Below are positions 13,887 to 22,435 of a stretch of 29,667 nucleotides of DNA, piece after piece; position 1 is the first letter of the stretch, and every line of letters begins with the position of its first letter. The stretch spans positions 1-29,667 of the forward strand of contig JACVRM010000004.1 in NCBI GenBank assembly GCA_014534415.1, written 5' to 3'. The translations under genes and the position numbers were made by a program. Under the pieces are notes generated by a model. It was not told the origin of the DNA and searched no databases. It saw only the letters and a program-made list of their open reading frames with translations. This DNA comes from Thermoleophilia bacterium. Lineage in GTDB: Bacteria; Actinomycetota; Thermoleophilia; Gaiellales; Gaiellaceae.

Positions 13887-16730
13887 ATGGATCACGGCGA
13901 CGCAGCTCAGCTAGCAGCGCTCTGTGGCGCCGTCGGCGCCTCACTCGTACTCCTCCCCGTCCGGCGAGTCGCCCTGCTCGCCGGCCTGGCCCTGCTTGCC
14001 GTCTCCGAGCTCGGGATCGGCTGGGCGCTCGCAGAGGACGACCTCGACCGGCTCGCGCGGCCGGCCGGGCTCGCCGCCGTGCTGCTCGGCGCCGGCGTCG
14101 CGGGCGCACTGGCGGCGCTCTTCGTGCGGTGGCCCGCCCTGACGCCGCTCGCCGTCGTGGCCGTCGCGCCGTTCCGCCTGCCGGTCGAGCTCGGCGACGA
14201 GGAGGCCTTCCTGCTCGTGCCGCTCTACGGCGTGCTGGCGGCCGCGGTGCTCGCGCTCGCCGTGAGAAGCCTGCGCGGCGACGACCTGCGCGCGCCGCCC
14301 GTGCTCGTCGGCGTCCCGAGCGCGCTGCTCGTCGGCTTCGCCGGTCTGTCGCTGCTCTGGTCGCAGGACCTCCGCGCCGGAAGCATCGCCCTGGGCTTCT
14401 TCTTCTTCCCGTTCGCGACGCTCGTCGCCGTGGTCGCGCGCTCGCCCGTCGCGGAGTGGCTGGGGCGGGCGCTCGTTGCCCTCGCGATCGCGCTTGCCGC
14501 CGTCTTTGCGCTCGTCGGCCTCTGGCAGTGGCGGACGGAGGAGCTCTTCTTCGCGCGGGACCTGGAGGTCGCGAACACCTACACCTCCTTCTTCCGCGTC
14601 ACCTCGCTGTTCAAGGACCCGAGCCTGTACGGCCGCGCGCTGGTGCTGGCGGTCGCGGTGGTGCTCGTCGCGCTGTGGCTCGGTCGGATCACCTGGCGGC
14701 TCGCCGTCCCGGTCATCGCCCTCCTCTTCGCGGGCCTGTACGTCTCCTACTCGCAGTCGAGCTTCGTCACGCTGTTTGCGGTCACCCTCGCCGTCGCCTT
14801 CGCGCTCGGCGAGCGCCGCACCCGTGTCGCGCTCGGCGCCGTGACGGCGGTCGTCGCGCTTACGGGAGCCCTGCTGGTCGCCGACGCCCTCCGCGGTGAC
14901 TCGGCGCAGCGGGTCACGGGCGACCGCTCGCGACTCGTCGACGTGACGACCTCCGTGGTCGCGAAGAATCCCGTCGTGGGCGTCGGCATCGGCGCCCAGC
15001 CGCGAGCGAGCGCCGAGGAGGCGGGAAGCCAGTCGAAGCGCCGCAACGCGTCGCACACGACGCCGCTCACCGTCGCTGCCGAGCTCGGCGCCGTCGGCCT
15101 GCTCCTGTACCTCGCCTTCCTGGCGGGCACCGCCTGGATGCTCCTCGCGCTCGTCCGCGCGCACCGCGCCCTCGGCGTCGGGCTCGCCGCCGTTTTCCTC
15201 GCACTGGTCGTCCACTCGCTGATGTACAGCGGCTTCTTCGAGGACCCGTTGACGTGGACGGTCGTGGGGCTCGGCGCGGCCGCGCTCGCGAGCCGCGGCG
15301 TCGAGATCGAGCCCGTGCTGAGCGCGCTGCGGGGCGCGTGGGCGAGGCAGACTGCGCGCGGCATCGGCCTCAGCCGGGGGAGGGTCGCGCTCGCGGCGGC
15401 GGCTTCGGTGCTGCTCGTGGCCGGCGTCGCGATGGCGGTCGTCCTGCAGAGGCGTGAGCCGCCCGACGACGGGCTCGTCACCGCCTTGGAGGACGTGACA
15501 CTGGTGGCGCCGACCGTCCCCGTACCCGAGCAGCGGCCCGTGAAGAAGCGCAAACGCAAGCGCTCCCAGCGGGCGCCGGCGGGCGCCACGCCGGGCACGC
15601 AGTGCTGGCTGACCTTCGGCGGCGACGAGCGCCGCTCTCTGGCGCGGACGGAGATCGACCTCGGCCGGCCGACGAAGCCGGAATGGGCTCGCGCGATGGG
15701 GAGCTACATGGAGTATCCGCCGAGCTACTGCGACGGGGTGCTGTACGTGAACACGGACAGCGGTAAGACGGTCGCAGTCGACGCCCAGACGGGGAAGCCG
15801 CTCTGGGCTCGTCGCGCACGCGGTGCCAACCCTTCGACTCCGGCGATCGCCGGACCGCTTCTCATCGTCTCGTCGTACGACGGAACCGTGACGGCCATGC
15901 TGCGCCGCAACGGACGTCGCGTCTGGCAGCTGCGCACGGGCGCCAAAATTGAGTCGTCACCTATCGCGCTCGACGGCATCGTCTATTTCGGGTCAACGGA
16001 TGGCCGGCTATTCGCGCTTCGTGTCAGCGACGGGCGGATCCGCTGGGCATACGACACCGGAGGCCGGATCACCTCCAGCCCCTCGATCATCGGTCACCGC
16101 GTCTGCATCACGACCTACGCGGGGTCAATCTTCTGCCTGCGTCGCTCGGACGGACGGCGCGTCTGGCGAAAGTACATCCGGCGCGACTCCTTCCGCTACG
16201 AGAGCTTCTATGCGAGCCCGTCCACCGACGGGCGCCGCATCTTCACGGTCGCGCGGTCGGGAAAGGTCGTGGCGCTCTCAGTACGAAACGGCGCCGTGCT
16301 CTGGACCGCCGAGGTCGGCGGGCTAGGCTACTCCACGCCCGCGGTCGGTGACGGCCGCGTCATCGTCGGCGGGTTCGACGGCTACCTGAGGGCATTCCGC
16401 TCGACCAATGGGCGGCCGCTCTGGCGAACCGGGGTGCCGGGGCGGATCCTCGGACCCGCGCTGGTCGTCGGTGACCTCGTCTTCTTCTCGACGCTGGAGC
16501 GGCGCACGTACGCCGCGCGGGTCACTGACGGCCGGATCGTCTGGCGGTTCAATATCGGCAAGTACGCGCCCGGCATCGCGACCGAGCGGCACTACTACTT
16601 CTCGCTGAACGGGCTCCTCGTCGCCTTCCGCGGCCAGCACACGCCCAAGCTCAGACGAGCCGCGGGTGACGGCGAAGCCAGAGCGGCGAGCGCTGCACCG
16701 CGGAAGCAGCCGCGTTCCAAGCGGCCCTGA
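13887..16730 (+). CDS. O-antigen ligase (Wzy_C family) fused to a PQQ-like beta-propeller
   Basis: A single open frame of 947 residues. Residues ~1-435 form a polytopic membrane domain with the ligase/polymerase feature NPVVGVGIGAQP followed by RNASHTTPLTVAAELGAVGLLLYLAFLAG around residues 390-420; the His in this loop corresponds to the essential region of WaaL-type ligases. A further membrane segment (VALAAAASVLLVAGVAMAVVL) is at ~500-522. Then come a basic linker KKRKRKRSQR near residue 552 and, from ~571 to ~925, repeated blades of PQQ-like type (GKTVAVDAQTGKPLW, DGRLFALRVSDGRIRWAYDTGG, GKVVALSVRNGAVLW, DGYLRAFRSTNGRPLW). The tail is Lys/Arg-rich. The propeller would sit outside the cell if the last segment ends there, perhaps holding the glycan or peptidoglycan. 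The 3' end overlaps the opposing sulfotransferase gene by 80 bp. Confidence 0.88.
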   Translation: MDHGDAAQLAALCGAVGASLVLLPVRRVALLAGLALLAVSELGIGWALAEDDLDRLARPAGLAAVLLGAGVAGALAALFVRWPALTPLAVVAVAPFRLPVELGDEEAFLLVPLYGVLAAAVLALAVRSLRGDDLRAPPVLVGVPSALLVGFAGLSLLWSQDLRAGSIALGFFFFPFATLVAVVARSPVAEWLGRALVALAIALAAVFALVGLWQWRTEELFFARDLEVANTYTSFFRVTSLFKDPSLYGRALVLAVAVVLVALWLGRITWRLAVPVIALLFAGLYVSYSQSSFVTLFAVTLAVAFALGERRTRVALGAVTAVVALTGALLVADALRGDSAQRVTGDRSRLVDVTTSVVAKNPVVGVGIGAQPRASAEEAGSQSKRRNASHTTPLTVAAELGAVGLLLYLAFLAGTAWMLLALVRAHRALGVGLAAVFLALVVHSLMYSGFFEDPLTWTVVGLGAAALASRGVEIEPVLSALRGAWARQTARGIGLSRGRVALAAAASVLLVAGVAMAVVLQRREPPDDGLVTALEDVTLVAPTVPVPEQRPVKKRKRKRSQRAPAGATPGTQCWLTFGGDERRSLARTEIDLGRPTKPEWARAMGSYMEYPPSYCDGVLYVNTDSGKTVAVDAQTGKPLWARRARGANPSTPAIAGPLLIVSSYDGTVTAMLRRNGRRVWQLRTGAKIESSPIALDGIVYFGSTDGRLFALRVSDGRIRWAYDTGGRITSSPSIIGHRVCITTYAGSIFCLRRSDGRRVWRKYIRRDSFRYESFYASPSTDGRRIFTVARSGKVVALSVRNGAVLWTAEVGGLGYSTPAVGDGRVIVGGFDGYLRAFRSTNGRPLWRTGVPGRILGPALVVGDLVFFSTLERRTYAARVTDGRIVWRFNIGKYAPGIATERHYYFSLNGLLVAFRGQHTPKLRRAAGDGEARAASAAPRKQPRSKRP

Positions 16731-17607
16731 GGGCGAGGTAACGCGCGAGGCGACCGCGCGCACGCGGCCCGGGCCCGGCCGCGTGGGCAGCATGGAGGAG
16801 CTCGTAGCCGAGCTCGGCGAGCACATCGCCGGCGATTGCCTCGAACGCAAGCACATCGGCGCGTTTCATTTGAGCACGCCAGTCGCGGACGCCCGGCGTC
16901 GGGGGTCGCCGGAGACGCTGCTGGTGCGGCTTCGTCGAGACGTCGACGGTGCCCGCGTACTCGAGCATCGCCGGCTCGAACGCGAGGCCAAGGTGCTCGC
17001 AGATCCGCCTCAGCGCCTCTTCGGGGGCGGCCACGAGCTGCTCGTAGCGTACCTCCAGATAGCGCGCACCGACCCGTCTGGCGAGCGCGTGCGCGGCGCG
17101 CACTTCAGTTGTCCATTGGCACGCGAAGTCGGCTGCGGTGCGCGGGTGTGCCCATGTGCGGGTGGCGACGCCCTCCGGCATGGCGAGAAGCGAGAGTGCC
17201 GCGTCGCGTCCGTCGCGCACGAGGTGGACGAAGAGGGCATGCGGCCAGAGCCGCTCGAGCAGCCGCAGGTGCTGCATGTATGCCGGCGTCTTGTCGCCCC
17301 AGCGTCTCTTGCCGCGGTCCGCCGCGTAGACATAGTAGATCGCCGCGATCGCTTCGCCGAGCGATACGCCGTGACGCAGCCGATGCGCGACAGCCTCCGG
17401 GTCGACCCGCCAATCGCGCAGCGTCGGCAGCCGCCGCAGGTCGTCCACGAACCGCGCAGGATCCGGGCGCTCGCCGTGGCGGCGGGCGAGCTGCGGGATG
17501 AAGAACGACTCGTCGGGCATCGCGAGCTCGCTATGCCGGTCGAGCATCACCCGCAGCAGCGTCGTGCCGGAACGGCTGACACCGAGGACGATGACCGGCG
17601 GTGTCAC
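16651..17607 (-). CDS. PAPS-dependent sulfotransferase family protein
   Basis: A 318-residue cytoplasmic sulfotransferase that would move sulfate from PAPS to a hydroxyl or amine of a glycan, lipid or small molecule. The 5'-phosphosulfate loop is VLGVSRSGTTLLRVMLDRHSEL at residues ~6-27, the 3'-phosphate site VHLVRDGRDAALSLL near residue 135, and RYEQLVAAPEEALRRICEHLGL near residue 195 is the usual C-terminal contact. The GTG start overlaps the stop of the Ig-like gene (GTGA), so the pair is translationally coupled. The PAPS-forming genes sat and cysC lie 6-8 kb away in the same window. The acceptor is unknown; a surface glycan is the contextual guess. Its 3' end overlaps the opposing propeller gene. 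Confidence 0.9.
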   Translation of the reverse strand: MTPPVIVLGVSRSGTTLLRVMLDRHSELAMPDESFFIPQLARRHGERPDPARFVDDLRRLPTLRDWRVDPEAVAHRLRHGVSLGEAIAAIYYVYAADRGKRRWGDKTPAYMQHLRLLERLWPHALFVHLVRDGRDAALSLLAMPEGVATRTWAHPRTAADFACQWTTEVRAAHALARRVGARYLEVRYEQLVAAPEEALRRICEHLGLAFEPAMLEYAGTVDVSTKPHQQRLRRPPTPGVRDWRAQMKRADVLAFEAIAGDVLAELGYELLHAAHAAGPGPRARGRLARYLALRAAWNAAASAVQRSPLWLRRHPRLV

Positions 17608-18530
17608 GGACGCCGGACGCGGACGACGGCCTTGTCGGCGCGCCCCTTCACCGTCACGTAGAGGACGTAGCGGCCGGGCTTGCGCGGAGCGCGGAGCCGA
17701 AGCACGCCGGCGCGCGCGACACCCCGCGCCCGAGCTAGGCGCCAGCGGAAGTTCGACGCGTACGTCGTCACGCGGACCCGGAAATGCGTGCGGGGGCGAA
17801 CGCTCACCCGAGCTCGCAGCACGTCGACGTAACGGACCGTCACGCCGAACGGGCGCGTCGAGCTGCGGTTGCCGGCGCGGTCCTCGGCGACGAGCACGAT
17901 GCGGTAGCGGCCGGCCCGCACGGGGCGCTTGCCGACGCGCCCGAACCACTGGAGCCTACCGTCCGCGCGGCGCAACTGGCTCTCGACGCGCCGCTTGCCG
18001 TTCACGACGACGTAGACCTTCGCGGGCTCCGTGACCTCGTAGCGCGCGGTCACGTACTCACGGCGTCCGTCACCGTCCGGGGAGATGACGCGCGGGGTCA
18101 TGCTCGCCCCCAGAAAGCGGGGGCGTACCGTGTCTACGCGAATCGGGTTGGGCATGACGAACGTCCGCCCGCGCCGGCTCAGCCGCACGCGTGGCCGGTA
18201 GACGCCGTCGCGCACGCGCCGGCCCGATTCGTCGCGTCCATCCCAGCGGAACTCGAGCCGGCCGGCCGGCCGCCGCGAGCCGCTCGCGACCGTCCTCACC
18301 AGGTCGCCGTCTCCGTCGAGCACCTCCAGGGTCACGCGGTCGGCACGCCGCAGCCGAAAGCGGACGAACGCCCGCTGCTGCGGGCAGCGGCAGACAGGCG
18401 AGAAGACCTTTGCGACGCGCACGTCGGTGATCGGGCTCCGCTCGAGCTTGAGGCGCTCGGTGAGCGCGAAGGCCACTCCGGTGCCGACCAGCAAGGCGAC
18501 GACCACGAGCGTCGGGGCCAGACGCGGCAC
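17604..18530 (-). CDS. Membrane-anchored protein with Ig-like (FlgD/Big-like) domains
   Basis: A 308-residue protein with one N-terminal membrane segment (APTLVVVALLVGTGVAFAL, residues ~5-23) and a large outer part. The outer part contains at least two beta-rich Ig-like units: VTLEVLDGDGDLVRTVASG...RFRWDG-type FlgD-like region (RLEFRWDGRDESGRRVRDGVYRPRV region near residue 95-120), and AKVYVVVNGKRRVESQL...GRYRIVLVAEDRAGN near residues 170-225. The C-terminal ~80 residues are Arg-rich beta strands. Two Cys sit close together at CRC near residue 47. No catalytic motif is seen. GTG at 18530 is chosen because it opens the membrane segment and a TACAAT box lies eight bases upstream. It is coupled to the sulfotransferase gene; its role may be structural at the cell surface. 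Confidence 0.75.
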   Translation of the reverse strand: MPRLAPTLVVVALLVGTGVAFALTERLKLERSPITDVRVAKVFSPVCRCPQQRAFVRFRLRRADRVTLEVLDGDGDLVRTVASGSRRPAGRLEFRWDGRDESGRRVRDGVYRPRVRLSRRGRTFVMPNPIRVDTVRPRFLGASMTPRVISPDGDGRREYVTARYEVTEPAKVYVVVNGKRRVESQLRRADGRLQWFGRVGKRPVRAGRYRIVLVAEDRAGNRSSTRPFGVTVRYVDVLRARVSVRPRTHFRVRVTTYASNFRWRLARARGVARAGVLRLRAPRKPGRYVLYVTVKGRADKAVVRVRRP

Positions 18531-18538
18531 GGGCGGGG

Positions 18539-18544
18539 ATTGTA
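18539..18544 (-). promoter_or_regulatory. Putative -10 box for the Ig-like/sulfotransferase operon
   Basis: The minus strand reads TACAAT, a near-consensus -10, eight bases before the GTG start at 18530. This again suggests a leaderless message. Confidence 0.45.
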
Positions 18545-18593
18545 GACCTGCCCGGTCGTTTTCCCCGTCGTCGCTACGCGCGAGAATGGTCTC

Positions 18594-21500
18594 GTGAGCG
18601 AGATTCCCATCGTCGGCCCTCAGCAGCACCGCGAGGAGCGCAAGGTCGTGACGGTGCTGTTCGCCGATCTCGTCGGCTCCACGGCGCTCGCGGAGCGCCT
18701 CGACCCCGAGGAGGTCAAGCTCATCGTCGGCGAGGCGGTCACCCGGATGGTCGGGGAAGTGACACGGCTGGGGGGCTACGTCAAGGACCTTGCCGGGGAC
18801 GGCGTACTCGCGATCTTCGGTGCGCCGCTGTCGTACGAGGACGACGCGGAGCGCGCCGTCCGCGCAGGCCTCGCCGTCGTTGCCGAGCTAGGGCGCTATG
18901 CCGAGGAGGTCGCAGCCGGCTTCGGCGTCGCGAGGTTCGCCGTCCGCGTCGGCATCACGACCGGCCCGACCGTGCTGGGTCTGCTCGGAGCGGGGCAGCG
19001 CGTCGAGTACACGGCATTCGGCGACACCGTCAATACGGCCGCGCGCCTCCAGACGGCTGCCGAGCCGGGAACGGTGCTCGTGGATACGGCGACGTACCGT
19101 GAGATCGAGGGCGCGTTCGAGAGCGGCGAGCCGGTCGAGTTGGAGCTGAAGGGCAAGGCGGGTGTCGTCACGGCCGTGCCCATCCGCCGGCCGCTCGCCG
19201 TCACGGCCCGCCGGCGGGGCATCGAGGGAGCGGGCGGCGCGCTCGTCGGCCGCGACCGCGAGCTCGCCGCGGCGGACGCCTGGCTGGAACGAGTGCGGGG
19301 CGGCACGGGCGCCGTCCTGCTCGTGACCGGCGAAGCCGGCATCGGCAAGTCGCGGCTGCTGCTCGAGCTGCGCCAAAGATTCGAGACGCAGCCCGTCGCG
19401 GGCGCCCAGCCCGCCTGGCTGGAAGGCCGGTGCGTCTCGTACGGCGAGTCGCTGCCCCTGTGGCCGTTCCGCGAGCTCCTCCGGGACTGGGTCGGCGTCG
19501 CCGTGGACGAGCCCGAGCTCCGCGTTCGCGTCGCGCTCCGCCGGCGCGTCGACGAGCTCTTCCCGGAACGGACACTCGAGGTCTACCCGTATCTGGCGTC
19601 CGTGCTGGGCGTCACGCTCGAGCCGGATGCCGCCGCGCGACTTGCCGAGCTCTCGCCGGAGGCGCTGCAGTACCGCACGTTCGAAGTGATCGGCGTGCTG
19701 CTCGAGCGGCTCGCGGAGGACGGGCCGGTGGTGGCCGCCATCGAGGATCTCCACTGGGCCGACGCATCTTCGGTGCAGCTCGCCGAGCGCCTGCTCCCGC
19801 TGACCGAGAACGCGGCGGTGCTGCTCTTCGTCACTCAGCGCGATGAACGCGATCACGCTTCCTGGCGGTTCAAGGAGCTCGTGGCGCGCGAATACCCCCA
19901 CCTCTTGCGCGAGCTCGCGCTCGAGCCGCTGTCGGGCGATGCGGAGCGCGAACTGCTCCATTCGCTCGTCGGCCGAGGCACGCTGCCGGCGGCCGTCGAA
20001 CGCGAACTCCTCGACCGGGCCGAGGGCAACCCATTCTTCCTCGAGGAGTGCGTCCGCGCGCTCGTAGACGCGGGGGCGCTCGTGCGGGAAGGCCCGGCGT
20101 GGCGCTTCGACCATGCCGTCGACGCCGAGATCCCGCAGACCGTCGAGAAGGTCATCCTCGCGCGCATCGACCGGCTGCCGGCGACCTGGCACGACGTGCT
20201 GACGGCTGCGTCGGCGCTGGGGCGGCGATTCAGCCTCGCGCTGCTCGAGGGGGTGGCACACGGCGACGGCGCGGTTCGGGAGGCACTGCACGAGCTCCAG
20301 CGGCTCGACCTGTTGCAGACCGGCCGCCGTTGGCCGCAACCCGAATACCGCTTCAAGCACGCACTCATCCAGGAGGCCGCATACCGCACGCTCGTCCGCG
20401 AGACACGCACGTCGCTGCACCGGCGCGCGGCCGAATGGCTGGAACGCCAGCACGCCGACAACCGCGACGAGGTGGTCGGCCTCCTCGCGCACCACTGGCT
20501 CGCCGCAGAGGACGAGGACAGGGCGATCGCGTACTTAACGCGCGCAGGCGACCGCGCCCGGCAGGAGTACGCGCTCGACGAAGCGATCGGCCATTACCGC
20601 GGCCTGCTGCCGTTGCTCGAGCGCCGCGGCGAGCAGCAGGCCATGGCGCTCGTGCTGTTCAAGTTGGCGCTGGCGCTCCACACGTCGTTGCGCTTCGCGG
20701 AGGCGAACGCCGCTTTCCAGCGAGCCTTCGGGTTGTGGCGGGCGCCGCTGCCGGCCGCACCGCCGGTTGCGACGCTCCGCATCGGCAGCGACGCCTTCGC
20801 GACGCAGCCGGATCCGCCGCGTTCCTACGCGCTCCCGGACATGCAGCTGCAGATGGCGCTCCTCGACCGGCTCGTCGAGCGCTGGCCCGAGGCGACCATC
20901 GTGCCTTCACTCGCCGAGCGGTGGGAGGTCTCCGACGACGGGCTCCGCTACGTCTTCCACCTGCGGGACGGGGTTCGCTGGTCGGACGGAACGCCGCTGA
21001 CCGCGCACGACGTCGAGTACGGGATCAAGCGGTCCCTCGACCCTGAACGGCCGGGCGTGAGCGTGGCCATCTACTACGTCCTGGAGAACGGCCAGGACTA
21101 CGCACGCGGCCGCAACCGCGATGCCGACCGAATCGGCGTCAAGGCGCTCGACGACCGGACGGTCGAGTTCCGACTCGTCGCCCCTGCGCCGTACTTCCTC
21201 AGCGTCGTCAACCGACCGGACGGCGGGCCCCACCCCCGGCATGCCGTCGAACGGCACGGCGACGACTGGACGGCGGTCGACCGGCACGTTGGGAGCGGCG
21301 CCTTCCGCCAGATCGCCGTGAGCGCCGACCGGATCGAGCTCGAGCGCCGTGAGGACGCTTCGGCCCGCGCGGGGAACGTCGCACGCGTCGAGCTTCTCCG
21401 CCTGCCGCTCGAGGAGGCGCTCGAGCGCTACCGCCGCGACGAACTGGACATCGTCGCTGTCCACGCGGCGTCGTCGCAGGCAGAGATCGTCCGCGAGGCT

Positions 21501-22256
21501 CCGGACGGGGCGCAACTCGAGCCGCCGGCGTGGACCTTCTACCTGGTCTTCGATCATCGTGATCCGCTCCTCGCCGACGTGCGGCTGCGGCGCGCGCTCG
21601 CGCATGCAATCGATCGCGACCGACTCGCCGCGGCCGTGCCGCCGAGCTTCGTCGTGGCGACCGGCGGCATCGTGCCGCCGGCACTCCAGGGGCATACGCC
21701 CGATATCGCGCCGCGCTTCGACCCGGACCTCGCCACAACGTTGCTCCGCGGCGTTCGACCGACGTCTCCGCTTCGCGTGGTCACGACCTCCGAGAGCGTC
21801 ACGCGACCGATCCTCGAGCTGCTCGTCGAGTCGTGGCGGCAGACGCTCGGGCTGGACGTCGAGCTACGCGTCATCGAGCAAGAGCAGTTCGCGCGTGCCC
21901 GCATGTACCTCATCGAGCACGAGCACATTGCGCCAAGCGCGTGGTTCCCCGGTTACCCGGATCCGGAGTACTTCCTCCGGCTGCTCCTGCACTCCGAGGC
22001 GAAGGACAATCTCGGCCGTTGGACCCATTCGCGCTTCGACGATCTGATCGAGCGGGCTCGCCGTGAGGGCGACGGCCGCGCACGCCTCGAGTTGTTCCAC
22101 GAGGCGGACCGCCTGGCGATCGCCGACCAGGTCGCGGTCATCCCGCTCGCCTACGCGCGTAACGCGTTCTTCGTGAAGCCACGCGTGCGCGGCTGGTGGG
22201 AGTTCGGCAAGTCGTGGGCGTCGTTCGCCGACCTCACGGTCGAGGCAGTGCGTTGA
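18594..22256 (+). CDS. Class III nucleotide cyclase / AAA ATPase / oligopeptide-binding (SBP_bac_5) fusion
   Basis: A 1220-residue cytoplasmic-looking protein with three parts. Residues ~15-185 are a class III cyclase: metal Asp25 (VLFADLVGST) and Asp69 (KDLAGDG), adenine-selecting Lys64, and transition-state Asn147 and Arg151 (GDTVNTAARLQ). Thr140 replaces the Asp of class IIIa, as in class IIIb enzymes, so adenylate cyclase activity is plausible. Residues ~215-500 are an AAA/STAND-type ATPase with Walker A GEAGIGKSRLL (~246-256) and Walker B VVAAIEDLHWAD (~383). Helical TPR-like sequence follows to ~720. Residues ~725-1220 match an ABC oligopeptide-binding protein (PSLAERWEVSDDGLRYVFHLRDGVRWSDGTPLTAHDV is the family hallmark region), but without any signal peptide or lipobox. 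This suggests an internal ligand sensor. It diverges from the Ig-like gene. Confidence 0.9.
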   Translation: MSEIPIVGPQQHREERKVVTVLFADLVGSTALAERLDPEEVKLIVGEAVTRMVGEVTRLGGYVKDLAGDGVLAIFGAPLSYEDDAERAVRAGLAVVAELGRYAEEVAAGFGVARFAVRVGITTGPTVLGLLGAGQRVEYTAFGDTVNTAARLQTAAEPGTVLVDTATYREIEGAFESGEPVELELKGKAGVVTAVPIRRPLAVTARRRGIEGAGGALVGRDRELAAADAWLERVRGGTGAVLLVTGEAGIGKSRLLLELRQRFETQPVAGAQPAWLEGRCVSYGESLPLWPFRELLRDWVGVAVDEPELRVRVALRRRVDELFPERTLEVYPYLASVLGVTLEPDAAARLAELSPEALQYRTFEVIGVLLERLAEDGPVVAAIEDLHWADASSVQLAERLLPLTENAAVLLFVTQRDERDHASWRFKELVAREYPHLLRELALEPLSGDAERELLHSLVGRGTLPAAVERELLDRAEGNPFFLEECVRALVDAGALVREGPAWRFDHAVDAEIPQTVEKVILARIDRLPATWHDVLTAASALGRRFSLALLEGVAHGDGAVREALHELQRLDLLQTGRRWPQPEYRFKHALIQEAAYRTLVRETRTSLHRRAAEWLERQHADNRDEVVGLLAHHWLAAEDEDRAIAYLTRAGDRARQEYALDEAIGHYRGLLPLLERRGEQQAMALVLFKLALALHTSLRFAEANAAFQRAFGLWRAPLPAAPPVATLRIGSDAFATQPDPPRSYALPDMQLQMALLDRLVERWPEATIVPSLAERWEVSDDGLRYVFHLRDGVRWSDGTPLTAHDVEYGIKRSLDPERPGVSVAIYYVLENGQDYARGRNRDADRIGVKALDDRTVEFRLVAPAPYFLSVVNRPDGGPHPRHAVERHGDDWTAVDRHVGSGAFRQIAVSADRIELERREDASARAGNVARVELLRLPLEEALERYRRDELDIVAVHAASSQAEIVREAPDGAQLEPPAWTFYLVFDHRDPLLADVRLRRALAHAIDRDRLAAAVPPSFVVATGGIVPPALQGHTPDIAPRFDPDLATTLLRGVRPTSPLRVVTTSESVTRPILELLVESWRQTLGLDVELRVIEQEQFARARMYLIEHEHIAPSAWFPGYPDPEYFLRLLLHSEAKDNLGRWTHSRFDDLIERARREGDGRARLELFHEADRLAIADQVAVIPLAYARNAFFVKPRVRGWWEFGKSWASFADLTVEAVR

Positions 22257-22330
22257 ACATCGCGGTGCCAACCGCGGTCGCTCGCGCGTTCCTCGGCCGT
22301 CGCTCGCGGTGCGGGGCCGGAGGGGACAGT

Positions 22331-22435
22331 ATGAGTAATACGGACCCGGAGAGCACCGTGCCGCGAGCGGCGGCAGGCGGCGGCGGAGCCGGGCTTCGCC
22401 CGGCGGGAGCCGCTGCCGGCGAGGGGCGCGCGTGA
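22331..22435 (+). CDS. Possible small protein, 34 residues
   Basis: An ATG at 22331 is preceded by GGAGGGGACAGT, a strong ribosome binding site, and the frame ends in a TGA that overlaps the GTG of the macrodomain gene (GTGA), as at many other junctions here. The product starts MSNTDPESTVPR and continues with Gly/Ala repeats, so it has no recognisable domain. A perfect hairpin (22389-22403) lies inside it. It may be a leader whose translation controls the macrodomain gene, a real small protein, or chance. Confidence 0.35.
   Translation: MSNTDPESTVPRAAAGGGGAGLRPAGAAAGEGRA
22389..22403 (+). promoter_or_regulatory. Hairpin upstream of the macrodomain gene
   Basis: CCGGGC-TTC-GCCCGG is a perfect 6-bp stem with a 3-base loop, about 28 bases before the GTG at 22432. 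No T run follows, so an intrinsic terminator is unlikely; an effect on translation is possible. Confidence 0.3.

Noticed and set aside
18888..20495. 535-residue minus-strand open frame
   Set aside because: Mirror of the cyclase/AAA gene without recognisable motifs.
22389..22403. Intrinsic terminator after the cyclase fusion
   Set aside because: The hairpin lacks a T run and sits inside a possible ORF upstream of a well-marked start.
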